Positions 48,542 to 56,869 of a stretch of 64,000 nt of DNA are shown piece after piece. Position 1 is the first letter of the stretch; every line of letters begins with the position of its first letter. The position numbers and the translations under genes were made by a program. Under the pieces are notes generated by a model, which searched no databases, was not told the DNA's origin, and saw nothing but the letters and a program-made list of their open reading frames with translations. Location of the stretch: NCBI RefSeq assembly GCF_022479115.1, contig NZ_CP092497.1:310001-374000 (forward strand), read 5' to 3'. The DNA is from Amycolatopsis sp. EV170708-02-1 (GTDB lineage Bacteria; Actinomycetota; Actinomycetes; Mycobacteriales; Pseudonocardiaceae).

Positions 48542-49213
48542 TCAGAGCTCGGCAGGCGCATCCCGCACGGAAGACTCCGGCAATTCCCCGGTGAGCGCGA
48601 AGTCCACCCGCCGCGCCACGGAGACGACCTGGTCCGCGAACCGTTCGTAGAACCTCGCCAGCAGCGCCACCGAGATCGCCGGGGCGATGCCGTGGGCCCA
48701 GTCCGGCTCGGTCACCAGGGTCATCAGCTCCTCGTACAGCGCGTCGACCCGCTGATCGGACCGGGCCAGCGAGTGGAACACCTCCGCCGTCGGCCCTTCG
48801 ATCGCGGCGCCGAGGTCTTCCGCCATCGAGCAGACGAGCCCGGCCATCTCCCCGAAACGTCCGGTGAGCGCCTCGGGGACGGCGAATTCGGGCGCTCGCA
48901 AGGCCTGTTCGGCGATGTGCTGGGCGAGGTCGCCCATCCGCTCCAGCCGGTCGGCGCAGTACACCGCCGCGAGCACGGTCCGCAGATCGCCCGCGACCGG
49001 CGCCTGCAGAGCGAGCAGTTTCTGCGCGGACTCCTCGCATCGGGTCCGTGCAGCGTTCAGTCTCGCTTCGACCGTCGCCAGCTCGGCGGCGGCTTCGACG
49101 TCCCGGTCGAGGAAGACCCGGTTCGCCAGGTGCAGTTCTTCGCAGGCCATGCCGCACATGCTCGACAGGAGCTCGCCGAGAACGCTCAGCTGACCGTGGA
49201 ATCGTTCCCTCAT
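48542..49213 (-). CDS. PhoU-domain protein
   Basis: Protein of 223 aa, start ATG 49213 (overlap ATGA with the phosphoesterase stop). Two three-helix PhoU repeats: LLSSMCGMACEELHLANRVF and LRTVLAAVYCADRLERMGDL, then EMAGLVCSMAEDLGAAIEGP and APAISVALLARFYERFADQV. The E/DR..D motifs (DRLERMGD, ERFADQ) bind metal clusters in the family. PhoU usually restrains phosphate uptake with PstSCAB/PhoR; none is nearby, so this copy may control another transporter or persistence. Last gene of a four-gene coupled operon. Confidence 0.9.
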   Translation of the reverse strand: MRERFHGQLSVLGELLSSMCGMACEELHLANRVFLDRDVEAAAELATVEARLNAARTRCEESAQKLLALQAPVAGDLRTVLAAVYCADRLERMGDLAQHIAEQALRAPEFAVPEALTGRFGEMAGLVCSMAEDLGAAIEGPTAEVFHSLARSDQRVDALYEELMTLVTEPDWAHGIAPAISVALLARFYERFADQVVSVARRVDFALTGELPESSVRDAPAEL

Positions 49214-49947
49214 ATCAGCACTTTCGCAGGTTCGAGGACGTACGTCGCGTACGCCGCGCGGATCACCGGCTGGGCGACGTTGCGCACCGGGACCCCGCCG
49301 GGGCTGACCCCTTGTTCGCTGCCGTAGTGCGCGTGCCCGTGCACGGCGAGGGCCACCTGGGCGTCGTCGATCGGCTCGCACAGCAGATACGACCCCAGGA
49401 ACGGGTGGATCTCCGGCGGTTCACCGTGCAGGGTGCCGGGGATCGGCGAGTAGTGGGTCAGCGCGACGGTCACGTCGGGCTGCTCGTGTTCGAGCCCTTC
49501 CAGCGCGGTGCGCAGCCGCTTGGCCGCCGCCATGGTGTGCTCGACGAAGTCCTTCATCTCGCGTTCGCCGAACCGGCTCGCGCATTTGCCCGCGAACCCG
49601 CCGCCGAAACCCTTCACCCCGGCGACGCCGAGCTTCCCGCCCTCCAGCTCCACCGTGGTCGCCGAACCCTCGAGGACGGTGATCCCGCTTTCCTCCAGCA
49701 GCCCGCTGACCGCTTCGGCCGCGTCCGAGTGGTAGTCGTGGTTGCCCAGCACCGAGATCACCGGGACGGGGAGCCCGGCGAACTCGTCGGCCACCACCCT
49801 GGCCTCTTCGACGCTGCCGTGCCGGGTGAGGTCGCCCGCGAGCAGCAGCACGTCGGCGTGTTCGGCGATGTTGTCCAGTGCCGGCCGCAGCAGGCCTCGG
49901 TTGTCCTCGCCGAGGTGGACGTCCCCGACCGCGGCGACCCGGATCAT
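49210..49947 (-). CDS. Metallophosphoesterase (calcineurin-like)
   Basis: Protein of 245 aa, ATG 49947. All metallophosphatase motifs are present: VAAVGDVHLG (GDxHx), VLLLAGDLTRHG (GDx2), VISVLGNHDYH (GNHD), TVALTHYSPIP and ALAVHGHAHYG (GHxH). A binuclear-metal phosphodiesterase or phosphatase of the cytosol, substrate unknown. Overlaps both neighbours by ATGA, so it is tightly linked to the nucleotidyltransferase-BON and PhoU-like proteins. Confidence 0.93.
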   Translation of the reverse strand: MIRVAAVGDVHLGEDNRGLLRPALDNIAEHADVLLLAGDLTRHGSVEEARVVADEFAGLPVPVISVLGNHDYHSDAAEAVSGLLEESGITVLEGSATTVELEGGKLGVAGVKGFGGGFAGKCASRFGEREMKDFVEHTMAAAKRLRTALEGLEHEQPDVTVALTHYSPIPGTLHGEPPEIHPFLGSYLLCEPIDDAQVALAVHGHAHYGSEQGVSPGGVPVRNVAQPVIRAAYATYVLEPAKVLI

Positions 49948-50753
49948 CGGATCTCCTCGGCGTGCGACGGCTCCCGGACGTCGGCCGTCCGGACGTCGTT
50001 GTGCACCAGCTCGGCCGCGATGTGTTCGCAGACGACCGCCTCGATGTCGGCCTTGCGGTTGGCGCACGGGACCTCGCCGCTGAGCCGGACCTGGTCGCCG
50101 CGCACGGTGACGTGCACGCCGAGTTCGGCGGTCCTCGGGTCTTCCGCCAGCGCCTTGGTCAGCCTGGCGACCAGGTACTGGGGCGCTTCCTCGGGCATCG
50201 GAAGCTCCTTTCTGTCGATGATGGACAGTGCCGCGAGCAGGGTCAGGAACGACCACGCGTAGGGCGATTCGGAGGTCTCTTCGGCCACCCGGTGCCAGTC
50301 GACCTGCTCGCGGAGGTCGCGCGCGATCCGCAGCAGCGGCGCGAAGTCGCACCGGTGCGCGCTGAGTACGAGGGTCTTGTCGACGAGCAGGTCGGTCCCG
50401 CCGAGCACGGGCGCGGCGGTCGCCCCGACCCGCATCAGCGAGGCGCGGTCGAGCATCTCGTCGGTGACCGGCCGATGGTTGGGCCGGAAGATCAGGTCGA
50501 CCAGGCAGTCGCCGTCGTAGACCTTGGTGAGCCAGTCCTCCGGCGGGTGCTCCCGCCGCAGACCCGCGGCTTCCAGGGCCTCCGCCGCTTCCTCGATGTC
50601 CTCCTCCTTGAGGAAGAGGTCGACGTCGTGATCGGACGGCGGCCCGCCCCGCGCGTAGACGGCGAGACCGCCCGCGACGGCGAACCGCACCGCGGTCTGG
50701 TCCAAAGTGGACACGACCCTGGTCAGGGTGTGCAGCAGCTCCTTCTCGTTCAC
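49944..50753 (-). CDS. Nucleotidyltransferase fused to a BON domain
   Basis: Protein of 269 aa, GTG 50753. N-terminal nucleotidyltransferase fold: VRFAVAGGLAVYARGGPPSD followed by HDVDLFLKE (GGxAvy and DxD catalytic pair). A helical middle part follows (LLVDKTLVLSAHRCDFAPLL). Residues about 195-260 form a BON domain (LVARLTKALAEDPRTAELGV, VTVRGDQVRLSGEVPCANRK), normally a phospholipid- or membrane-binding module. The fusion is uncommon. It could be an AMP- or UMP-transferase acting at the membrane or an antitoxin-like MNT enzyme; no HEPN partner is present. Confidence 0.82.
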   Translation of the reverse strand: MNEKELLHTLTRVVSTLDQTAVRFAVAGGLAVYARGGPPSDHDVDLFLKEEDIEEAAEALEAAGLRREHPPEDWLTKVYDGDCLVDLIFRPNHRPVTDEMLDRASLMRVGATAAPVLGGTDLLVDKTLVLSAHRCDFAPLLRIARDLREQVDWHRVAEETSESPYAWSFLTLLAALSIIDRKELPMPEEAPQYLVARLTKALAEDPRTAELGVHVTVRGDQVRLSGEVPCANRKADIEAVVCEHIAAELVHNDVRTADVREPSHAEEIR

Positions 50754-51799
50754 GGTCGCTCCCCCACCCCGGTGGCCAGTTCGTGTCCCCTGCCGACGTC
50801 CGGATTCAGCGGTTCGGTCGGGAATCCTTCGCCTTCCCGCAGTCCCTTGAGGAAGGCTTCGATCGCGTCCTCCGACGAGTATCGGGGTGCCCAGCCCAGT
50901 TCTTCCCTGGCGCGCGTGCAGTCCATCACCGGCAGGTGCAGGACGGCGTCGAAAAGCCCTGGCGTCGCCGGGATCAGATGCAACGACCAGGCCGCGGCCA
51001 GCGCTCGCCGGACGAAGGACGCCGGGGCCTTCACCGGCTTGGCGCCGAAGATCCGCGCCAGCGCGCGGGTGTCCAGTACCGGATCGGCGGCGATGTTGAA
51101 GGCTCCCTTGACGTCCTGGAGCGCGCAGCGGCGATAGGCGTCGGCCACGTCCTCCGTGTGCGCGGTCTGGATCCTCAGTTGCGGGATGTCCGGGAGCACC
51201 GGGATCAGCGACGGCCGCACGAGCCTGCCCGGGACGAACGGGCCGCCGAAGAGCCGGCGCTGCTCGGGCGCCGCGGCCTTCTGGAAGAGGAATCCCGGGC
51301 GCACCCGAACCACCCGCAGCCGCGGATGACTCCGGTCGAACGCTTCGAGAACCCTTTCCACGTAAGCCTTTTCGCGGGTGTATGCCGCTTTCGGTGACCC
51401 ATGGGTCGGCCATTCCTCGGTCACCGGATGGTCGTCGTCCCTCGGCGAGTACGCCCCGATCGACGACGCGTACACCAGCGACGGCACCCGCATCACCTGC
51501 GCGGTCTCGAACACCCGGATCGAACCCAGCACGTTGGAGCGCCAGGTGACCTCGGGCCGGTGGGTGGGCTGGAAGAGCCACGCCAGGTGGATCACCACGT
51601 CGGCGCCGTCGAACACGGCACGGAGGTCGTCGCGGGCGACGTCGGCGGTGACGAACTCGGTCTTCGGGTTCTCCCATCGGCTCGGGCGCCTCGCCACGCC
51701 GACGATGGATCCGACCTCGGGGTCCGCGCCCAGCGCACGGACCAGCGCCGTCCCGACGTTGCCGGTGGCGCCGGTGACCACGATCCGTTTACCGCTCAT
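50750..51799 (-). CDS. NAD-dependent epimerase/dehydratase (extended SDR)
   Basis: Protein of 349 aa. Rossmann motif RIVVTGATGNVGTALVRALG (GxxGxxG), VIHLAWLFQP, catalytic YTREK (YxxxK) in SPKAAYTREKAYVERVL. Its C-terminal part resembles sugar-epimerase-like reductases from actinomycetes. First gene of the operon with nucleotidyltransferase-BON, phosphoesterase and PhoU-like genes, all with 4-bp overlaps. The start ATG 51799 lies 8 nt from a sigma-B-like -10 box. Confidence 0.9.
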   Translation of the reverse strand: MSGKRIVVTGATGNVGTALVRALGADPEVGSIVGVARRPSRWENPKTEFVTADVARDDLRAVFDGADVVIHLAWLFQPTHRPEVTWRSNVLGSIRVFETAQVMRVPSLVYASSIGAYSPRDDDHPVTEEWPTHGSPKAAYTREKAYVERVLEAFDRSHPRLRVVRVRPGFLFQKAAAPEQRRLFGGPFVPGRLVRPSLIPVLPDIPQLRIQTAHTEDVADAYRRCALQDVKGAFNIAADPVLDTRALARIFGAKPVKAPASFVRRALAAAWSLHLIPATPGLFDAVLHLPVMDCTRAREELGWAPRYSSEDAIEAFLKGLREGEGFPTEPLNPDVGRGHELATGVGERP

Positions 51800-51807
51800 G
51801 GGTACGG

Positions 51808-51833
51808 TTACCCACCGTCGCCTCGCCTTAATC
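51808..51833 (-). promoter_or_regulatory. Sigma-B-type leaderless promoter of the epimerase operon
   Basis: Minus strand GATT-N16-GGGTAA (-35 at 51830-51833, -10 at 51808-51813), 8 nt from ATG 51799. The -35 part lies in the last codons of the upstream FUSC gene. Confidence 0.7.
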
Positions 51834-52865
51834 GGCGCGGAGCCGCTGGACGAGCCGCCGGGCGGGCAGCGCCATGGCGCCCAGCCCGATCGAGGTGGTG
51901 ACCTCGTCCGTGGGCGTCATGAGCAGGTGGTCGATCTCGCCGACCAGGTCGCGGCATCGATCGAGCTTGTCCGGATCACCCGAACGGGCCACCTCGGCGA
52001 GGGCTTCGAGCAGGTCGCCGACCACCCCGCGCGCGTGTTCGCCGGGATGCCGGAACGGCTGCTCGCTCCGGGCGGCCTCGCTCACGGCGTCGATCAGCTG
52101 GGCGAGCGGATGCCACAGGGAGACGAGGTTCGCCAAGGGCTCCTCCGGCGTCTCACGCCGTCCACGGAGGTTCAGGTACCGGCCCTCCCTGGTCCAGCCG
52201 ATCGCGTCCTCGGCCTCCGCGACGAGGCTGCGGACGTCCTCCATGCGGTCGTCCAGGCCGTCGGGTGCCTCGCCGCCGCGAACCAGCTCCGCCGTCCGGT
52301 CGAGGACGTCGGCGATCGCCGCAGCCAGCCGGGAGGTCGCCGCCCGCAGGCGCTCGCCGTGCAGCGGCGGCAGGATCACCGCGTTGAGCACCGCGCCGAT
52401 CGCCGCCCCCAGCGCGGTTTCCAGCAGCCGGTCGGCGAGCAGGACGGGTTCGGTCGCGTTTCCGTAGGAGATCAGCAGCATGCCGGTGATCCCGACCCAC
52501 ACCCCCGAATCGCCGAACCCCCGCCACGAGCCGATCAGCAGGCCGACGAAGATGACCAGCCCGAGCGCCACCGTCACCGAGGGGACGACCTGGCCGGCGC
52601 CCGCGGCGAGCAGCACTCCCACGCTGACGGCGCCGACCTGCTGTGCCCACCCGCGCAGGGACCGATAGACGGTGGCCTGTACCAGGAACACCGCCGCGTA
52701 CGGCGCCAGGAAGGGCTGGGGCAGCCGCAGGACCGCCGTCGCGACGATCCACGCGATCACGGCCGCGGACGTGGCCTTAGCCGTCTGGATAAGACTCCGG
52801 CGTTCCTCCCCCGGCACCCGGAACGCCCGGGCGATCCAGGCGATCGGGGTCTTCCGGCCACCCAT
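51828..52865 (-). CDS. FUSC-family (aromatic acid exporter-like) membrane protein
   Basis: Protein of 345 aa. N-terminal half with about six hydrophobic segments ([92 protein letters not shown]), C-terminal half cytosolic and helical. The RSLRGWAQQ... pattern fits the FUSC/YccS-like transporters thought to export aromatic acids. Start ATG 52865 (or GTG 52868) overlaps the aldehyde dehydrogenase stop, so they form one operon. Confidence 0.85.
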   Translation of the reverse strand: MGGRKTPIAWIARAFRVPGEERRSLIQTAKATSAAVIAWIVATAVLRLPQPFLAPYAAVFLVQATVYRSLRGWAQQVGAVSVGVLLAAGAGQVVPSVTVALGLVIFVGLLIGSWRGFGDSGVWVGITGMLLISYGNATEPVLLADRLLETALGAAIGAVLNAVILPPLHGERLRAATSRLAAAIADVLDRTAELVRGGEAPDGLDDRMEDVRSLVAEAEDAIGWTREGRYLNLRGRRETPEEPLANLVSLWHPLAQLIDAVSEAARSEQPFRHPGEHARGVVGDLLEALAEVARSGDPDKLDRCRDLVGEIDHLLMTPTDEVTTSIGLGAMALPARRLVQRLRAD

Positions 52866-54229
52866 CACGGCCCCGGAGGGCCCAGGTGGACGACCTTGGT
52901 CTGCGTCATCTCGTCGAGCAGTTCCGGCCCGTAGCCGTAGCCACTGCCGCTGGCGCCCCGCGGATGGGCGGCCCCGCCGGGTGCGCCGCCGAAGACGTTG
53001 TTGATCTTCACGGTGCCGGCCGGGAGTTCGCGCCAGGCGCGCTGCGCGTGGACCATCGAGGTCGTGAGCACGGTGGCCGCGAGACCGTACTCGCCGGCGG
53101 CCGCCTGTTCGAGTGCCTGGTCGAAGTCCGCCACCACGGTCACCGGTGCGACCGGGCCGAAGGTCTCTTCGGTCAGGACCCGCATCCCCGGCGTGCACCC
53201 GGCGAGGACGGTCGCCGGGTAGTGGGCGCCGGGGCCGTCGGGCAGGAACCCTCCGGCGAGCGGATCGGCGCCTTGCGCGATCGCCTCCGCGACCTGGGCG
53301 TGGACCCCTTCGCGGTGGCGCCGGTCGACGAGCGGGGCCAGTTCGCGATGGCCCGCTTCGGCGGCCAAAGCGGTGAGGAAGGCGTCCGCGACGTCCTGGT
53401 GCACATGGATGCGTTCGACCGAGACACAGATCTGCCCGGAGTTGGTGAAGGCCCCGATCGCTGCCTGCTCGGCCGCCCAGACCGGGTCCACGCCGGCGTC
53501 GACGACGAGCGGGTCGTTCCCGCCGTTCTCCAGCAAGACCTTGGCACCGGTCCGCGCCGCGCTCGCCGCGATCGAGCGGCCCGCGGCCGTGCCGCCGACA
53601 TGGGCGACGACATCGACGTCCGGCTGGGCCGCGAGTTCGGCGCCGACGCTTCCGTCGCCCTGCACGGTCTGGAGCACGCCGTCGGGGAAGGCCTGCGCCA
53701 GCACGTTTCCCAGCCAGGCGCCGGTATGCGGGCAGCGTTCGCTCGGCTTGTGCACCACCGTGTTCCCCGTGACCAATGCCGCGCCCAGCAGCCCGCAGGC
53801 CACGGCGACGGGATCGTTCCACGGTGTCAGCGCGACGACCACGCCCCGGGGTTCCGGCACCATCAGGTCGGTGGCCGACGAATCACCCAGCAGAGACTTG
53901 CCGCGGTGCACCGGCCCCAGTTCCGCGTACTGCTCCAGGGTCCCGGCTCCGGCCAGGACACCCTCCTCGGCCTCGCCCCGGGGTTTGCCGGTCTCGCTCG
54001 CGATGAGGACGGCGAGTTCGCCCGCTCGCGCCCGGAGCGACCTGGCCGCGTCCTTCAGCGCGATCCCGCGGGCGGCCGCCGTCGTGGCGGCCCAGCCCTT
54101 GGCCCGACGCTTCGCGGCGGCGATCGCCGTCTTGACCCCGTCGGTCGTCGCCGCCTTGACCGTGCCGACGAGACTGCCGTCGGCGGGATCGCGGATCTCC
54201 AGCACGGCCGGCCGGCCCACCGTCGTCAT
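52865..54229 (-). CDS. Aldehyde dehydrogenase family protein
   Basis: Protein of 454 aa; ATG 54229 chosen because GAGGAGG lies 6 nt upstream. ALDH fold: [55 protein letters not shown], general base Glu in [14 protein letters not shown], nucleophile Cys in [30 protein letters not shown]. It oxidises an aldehyde with NAD(P). The LEN at the Glu position (usually LELGG) is a slight variant. Co-transcribed with the FUSC exporter, so aromatic aldehydes are plausible. Sigma-B-like promoter back-to-back with that of the catalase remnant. Confidence 0.93.
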   Translation of the reverse strand: MTTVGRPAVLEIRDPADGSLVGTVKAATTDGVKTAIAAAKRRAKGWAATTAAARGIALKDAARSLRARAGELAVLIASETGKPRGEAEEGVLAGAGTLEQYAELGPVHRGKSLLGDSSATDLMVPEPRGVVVALTPWNDPVAVACGLLGAALVTGNTVVHKPSERCPHTGAWLGNVLAQAFPDGVLQTVQGDGSVGAELAAQPDVDVVAHVGGTAAGRSIAASAARTGAKVLLENGGNDPLVVDAGVDPVWAAEQAAIGAFTNSGQICVSVERIHVHQDVADAFLTALAAEAGHRELAPLVDRRHREGVHAQVAEAIAQGADPLAGGFLPDGPGAHYPATVLAGCTPGMRVLTEETFGPVAPVTVVADFDQALEQAAAGEYGLAATVLTTSMVHAQRAWRELPAGTVKINNVFGGAPGGAAHPRGASGSGYGYGPELLDEMTQTKVVHLGPPGP

Positions 54230-54259
54230 TCGCACCTCCTCGAAGGTCCCGCCCGCCGG

Positions 54260-54284
54260 TTACCCGGTGTCGTTTCGCCGAAAC
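54260..54284 (-). promoter_or_regulatory. Sigma-B-type promoter of the ALDH operon
   Basis: Minus strand GTTT-N15-GGGTAA (-35 at 54281-54284, -10 at 54260-54265). It overlaps the divergent plus-strand promoter: both -35 boxes lie in GTTTCGCCGAAAC (54272-54284). Confidence 0.75.
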
Positions 54285-54297
54285 GGCGCCGGGGTAG
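54272..54297 (+). promoter_or_regulatory. Sigma-B-type promoter of the catalase remnant
   Basis: GTTT-N16-GGGTAG (54272-54275, 54292-54297), interlocked with the ALDH promoter. Confidence 0.75.
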
Positions 54298-54334
54298 CCG
54301 CGAGGGAACCCACCACCGCGAAGGGGCGAGACCT

Positions 54335-54880
54335 GTGCGACAGGACGCGAAGAACGAGCAGCTGCACGGAAGCCGGGTGGATCCGGAAGAGTCCGTGCTG
54401 ACGACCCAGCAGGGAGTCCGGGTCGACCACACCGACGACTCGTTGACCGCGGGTAGCCGGGGCCCGACCCTGCTCGAGGATTTCCACGCGCGTGGCGCGG
54501 GCGCCTACGGCTTCTTCGAAGCCTACGACGACGCGCTGGCCGACTACACGGTCGCCGAATTCCTCACCAGCGGCGAGAAGATCCCGGTGTTCGTGCGGTT
54601 CTCCACCGTGGCCGGTTCCCGCGGTTCGGCCGACACGGTGCGCGACGTCCGCGGCTTCGCGACGAAGTTCTACACCCGCCAAGGCAATTACGACCTGGTG
54701 GGCAACAACATGCCGGTGTTCTTCATCCAGGACGGCATCAAGTTCCCCGATTTCGTGCACGCGGTGAAGCCGGAGCCGGGCGATCCCGGCGTGAGTTCGT
54801 GCCTGGACCGTGTGGCGCCCGAAGCCGACGCCGTGGCGCGCCTCAGCCGGGTGTGGTCTCGCCGCCCAGCGCGGCGATGA
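54335..54880 (+). pseudogene. Catalase, truncated after about 145 residues
   Basis: The GTG 54335 start (AAGGGG upstream) leads into a typical monofunctional catalase N-terminus: [20 protein letters not shown], catalytic His in [33 protein letters not shown], catalytic Asn in [27 protein letters not shown]. Right after that homology stops ([20 protein letters not shown], ending SRRPARR), about 181 aa in all against 480-700 in intact catalases. The haem-ligand Tyr and most of the barrel are missing. The 3' end runs 38 bp into the convergent SDR gene. An inactive remnant by a deletion near 54780, although the promoter is preserved. Confidence 0.85.
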
Positions 54881-55697
54881 CCTCACCGCTGTAGTACGAC
54901 GAAAGCCGGTTGGACGCCAGGAAGACGTACGACGGCGCGAGATCGTCCGGATGAGCGGCACGCTCGAAGGGGACCTGGAGGCCGAACTTCTCCACCTTCT
55001 CCGGCGGGAACGTCGACGGGATCAGCGGTGTCCACACCGGACCGGGCGCGACGCAGTTGATCCGGATGCCGCGATCGGCCAGCGCCTGCGCCATCGCGTA
55101 CGTCCAGGCGTGCACGGCTCCCTTGGTCGCCGAATAGTCGATCAGGGATTTGTTGCCCCGCAAGCCGTTCACCGAACCGGTGTTGATGATGACCGAGCCC
55201 TCGCCCAGATGGGGCAACGCGGCGTTCGTCACCCGGAAGAAGCTGTGGATGTTCACGTCGAAGGTATGCGTCCACTGCTCGTCGGTGAGCTCCTCCGGAG
55301 AGTCGACCGGCCATTGCGTGGCGACGTTGTTGACCAGGATGTCCAGCCCGCCGAGCTCCTGCACGGTCCGGTCCACGATCTCGCGGCATCGCGTCGCTTC
55401 GGCGAGATCACCCGGCAGGAGGAGACACTCGCGCCCTTCGGCGCGGACACGTTCCTCGGTGTACTTCGCGTCCTCGTGTTCGTTGAGATACGCGATCGCC
55501 ACGTCGGCGCCTTCCTTCGCGAAGGCGATGGCGACCGCGCGGCCGATCCCGGAGTCGCCGCCGGTGATCAAGGCACGCTGGCCCGCCAGCAGCTCGCGGC
55601 CCTCGTAGTCCTCCATGGAGTCACGGGGCCGCGGGTCCATTTTCGACGTCACGCCCGGCGGTTCCTGCTGCTGCGGCGGCCGGAGCTTCTCTGTCAT
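54843..55697 (-). CDS. SDR family oxidoreductase (YdaD/YhxC-like general stress type)
   Basis: Protein of 284 aa. Long N-terminal extension typical of stress SDRs ([20 protein letters not shown]), cofactor loop [26 protein letters not shown] (NNA-like), catalytic Ser/Tyr/Lys in [22 protein letters not shown]-terminal [20 protein letters not shown]. Similar proteins are controlled by general-stress sigma factors in Bacillus. NADP-dependent reduction of an unknown carbonyl. Own sigma-B-like promoter. Confidence 0.92.
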   Translation of the reverse strand: MTEKLRPPQQQEPPGVTSKMDPRPRDSMEDYEGRELLAGQRALITGGDSGIGRAVAIAFAKEGADVAIAYLNEHEDAKYTEERVRAEGRECLLLPGDLAEATRCREIVDRTVQELGGLDILVNNVATQWPVDSPEELTDEQWTHTFDVNIHSFFRVTNAALPHLGEGSVIINTGSVNGLRGNKSLIDYSATKGAVHAWTYAMAQALADRGIRINCVAPGPVWTPLIPSTFPPEKVEKFGLQVPFERAAHPDDLAPSYVFLASNRLSSYYSGEVIAALGGETTPG

Positions 55698-55731
55698 CGG
55701 GTTCCCTCCCGTCGGGTGCTTTCGCGGACGG

Positions 55732-55757
55732 TTACCCGGTCGGCCGCTCGCCTGAAC
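55732..55757 (-). promoter_or_regulatory. Sigma-B-type promoter of the SDR gene
   Basis: Minus strand GTTC-N16-GGGTAA (-35 at 55754-55757, -10 at 55732-55737); leader of about 30 nt with GGAGGGAA before ATG 55697. Confidence 0.7.
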
Positions 55758-55788
55758 ATGCCTCGTGCGGCGTCCGCGGAGGCAGGCT

Positions 55789-55843
55789 GTCCGTGAAGGC
55801 CTCCTTGAGGGAATCTGGGTCCCTCAAGGAGGCCTTCACGGAC
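55789..55843. repeat. Hairpin (family B), perfect 24-bp arms
   Basis: Arms 55789-55812 and 55820-55843 are exact complements (GTCCGTGAAGGCCTCCTTGA...), loop ATCTGGG. Differs from 48468-48520 by one loop base plus one pair. It lies 16 bp after the end of the minus-strand oxygenase gene and probably terminates the biosynthetic operon. Confidence 0.85.
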
Positions 55844-55858
55844 TCGCGACCCGAAACC

Positions 55859-56869
55859 TCAGTGCACCCGCCGGTCCTCAGCGGTCCCCCGGTACCGGAT
55901 CGTCCACAGACTCCGCCGGATGTAGGTACGCTGCAGCCACCGATCCCGCCCGTTGTGCCGCGCGAAGAACTGCGACCGCGCGTGCAGCCCCTTCCGGTTG
56001 TTGATCAGCAGCGCCGTCCCCGGCTCCAGCTTCACCTGGTGGGCCACCTCGCGGCAGACCCGCTGCAGCTCCTCCAGCGCCTGCTCCGCCTCGACGGTCT
56101 CCCCCACCACGCCGTTGGCCGAGACCGCCACTTCCGGCGAATCCGCCGGCCCGGAGATCACCGGCACGAGGTCGGAGAGCACGTCGGCCCCCTTGGCCAC
56201 GTCGCGCACGTAGCTGCCGGGCGCGTTGAGCCGGAACAGCGGGCGACGCAGGACGTCGAGCACCTCCGGGGCCAGTGCGGCCGAGATGTCCCTGCCGTCG
56301 GCGTAGTAGGTGACGGCTTCCTTGTTGCCGTCCTGGCGCACGCAGTTCAGCACCAGGAAGTCCGGATTGGACACGTCGTAGCGACCGACTTCGTCGTGCA
56401 CGATGTCATTGTGGAAGTTCAGGAACACGTGCGAGCTCTGGTTCGTCTGGCTCCGCGACCCTGCCGACACCGGGACGACGTCGTGTACGAGCCGCCCGCT
56501 CTTCTCGGTGGTGAACCCGACGGGCTCGCCGAGCAGCTGGCTCAGTCCCAAAAGGACGGTCTCGGCGACGAACGTCTTCTTGTCCTTGCTGGGCTCGCCG
56601 TCGATCGGCGTCTCCGGCAGCTCCGGATCCACCGGCAGGTTGCGCACGAGCGCGACGCCGGGGGTGTCGACGTGCCTGCCGAAGTCCAGGATCGCCTGAA
56701 GCTGGTCGATCGGCAGCTTCGAGAACGTGACACGGAGCATCGCCAGCGAGCGGTCGATGTCGTCGACGGGGTTCGGGAAGGACCGCAGGTCGCTCCCGAC
56801 GGTGTCCCGGACCTCGTCGTCGAGGACGACCTCGGCGAAGGTGCTGACTAGGGTTTCCTTGCTGGTCAT
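55859..56869 (-). CDS. Fe(II)/2-oxoglutarate oxygenase, clavaminate-synthase-like
   Basis: Protein of 336 aa. Iron ligands: HxD in VFLNFHNDIVHDEVGRY and the distal His in LINNRKGLHARSQFFARH, with RWLQRTYIRRSLWTIR carrying the 2-oxoglutarate-binding Arg. This matches clavaminate synthase/VioC/AsnO-type hydroxylases, which act on free or tethered amino acids, often arginine, asparagine or lysine. Last gene of the six-gene operon; overlaps the antiporter stop region by ATGA. With the guanidine-type hydrolase two genes upstream, an arginine-derived substrate is a reasonable inference. Confidence 0.88.
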   Translation of the reverse strand: MTSKETLVSTFAEVVLDDEVRDTVGSDLRSFPNPVDDIDRSLAMLRVTFSKLPIDQLQAILDFGRHVDTPGVALVRNLPVDPELPETPIDGEPSKDKKTFVAETVLLGLSQLLGEPVGFTTEKSGRLVHDVVPVSAGSRSQTNQSSHVFLNFHNDIVHDEVGRYDVSNPDFLVLNCVRQDGNKEAVTYYADGRDISAALAPEVLDVLRRPLFRLNAPGSYVRDVAKGADVLSDLVPVISGPADSPEVAVSANGVVGETVEAEQALEELQRVCREVAHQVKLEPGTALLINNRKGLHARSQFFARHNGRDRWLQRTYIRRSLWTIRYRGTAEDRRVH

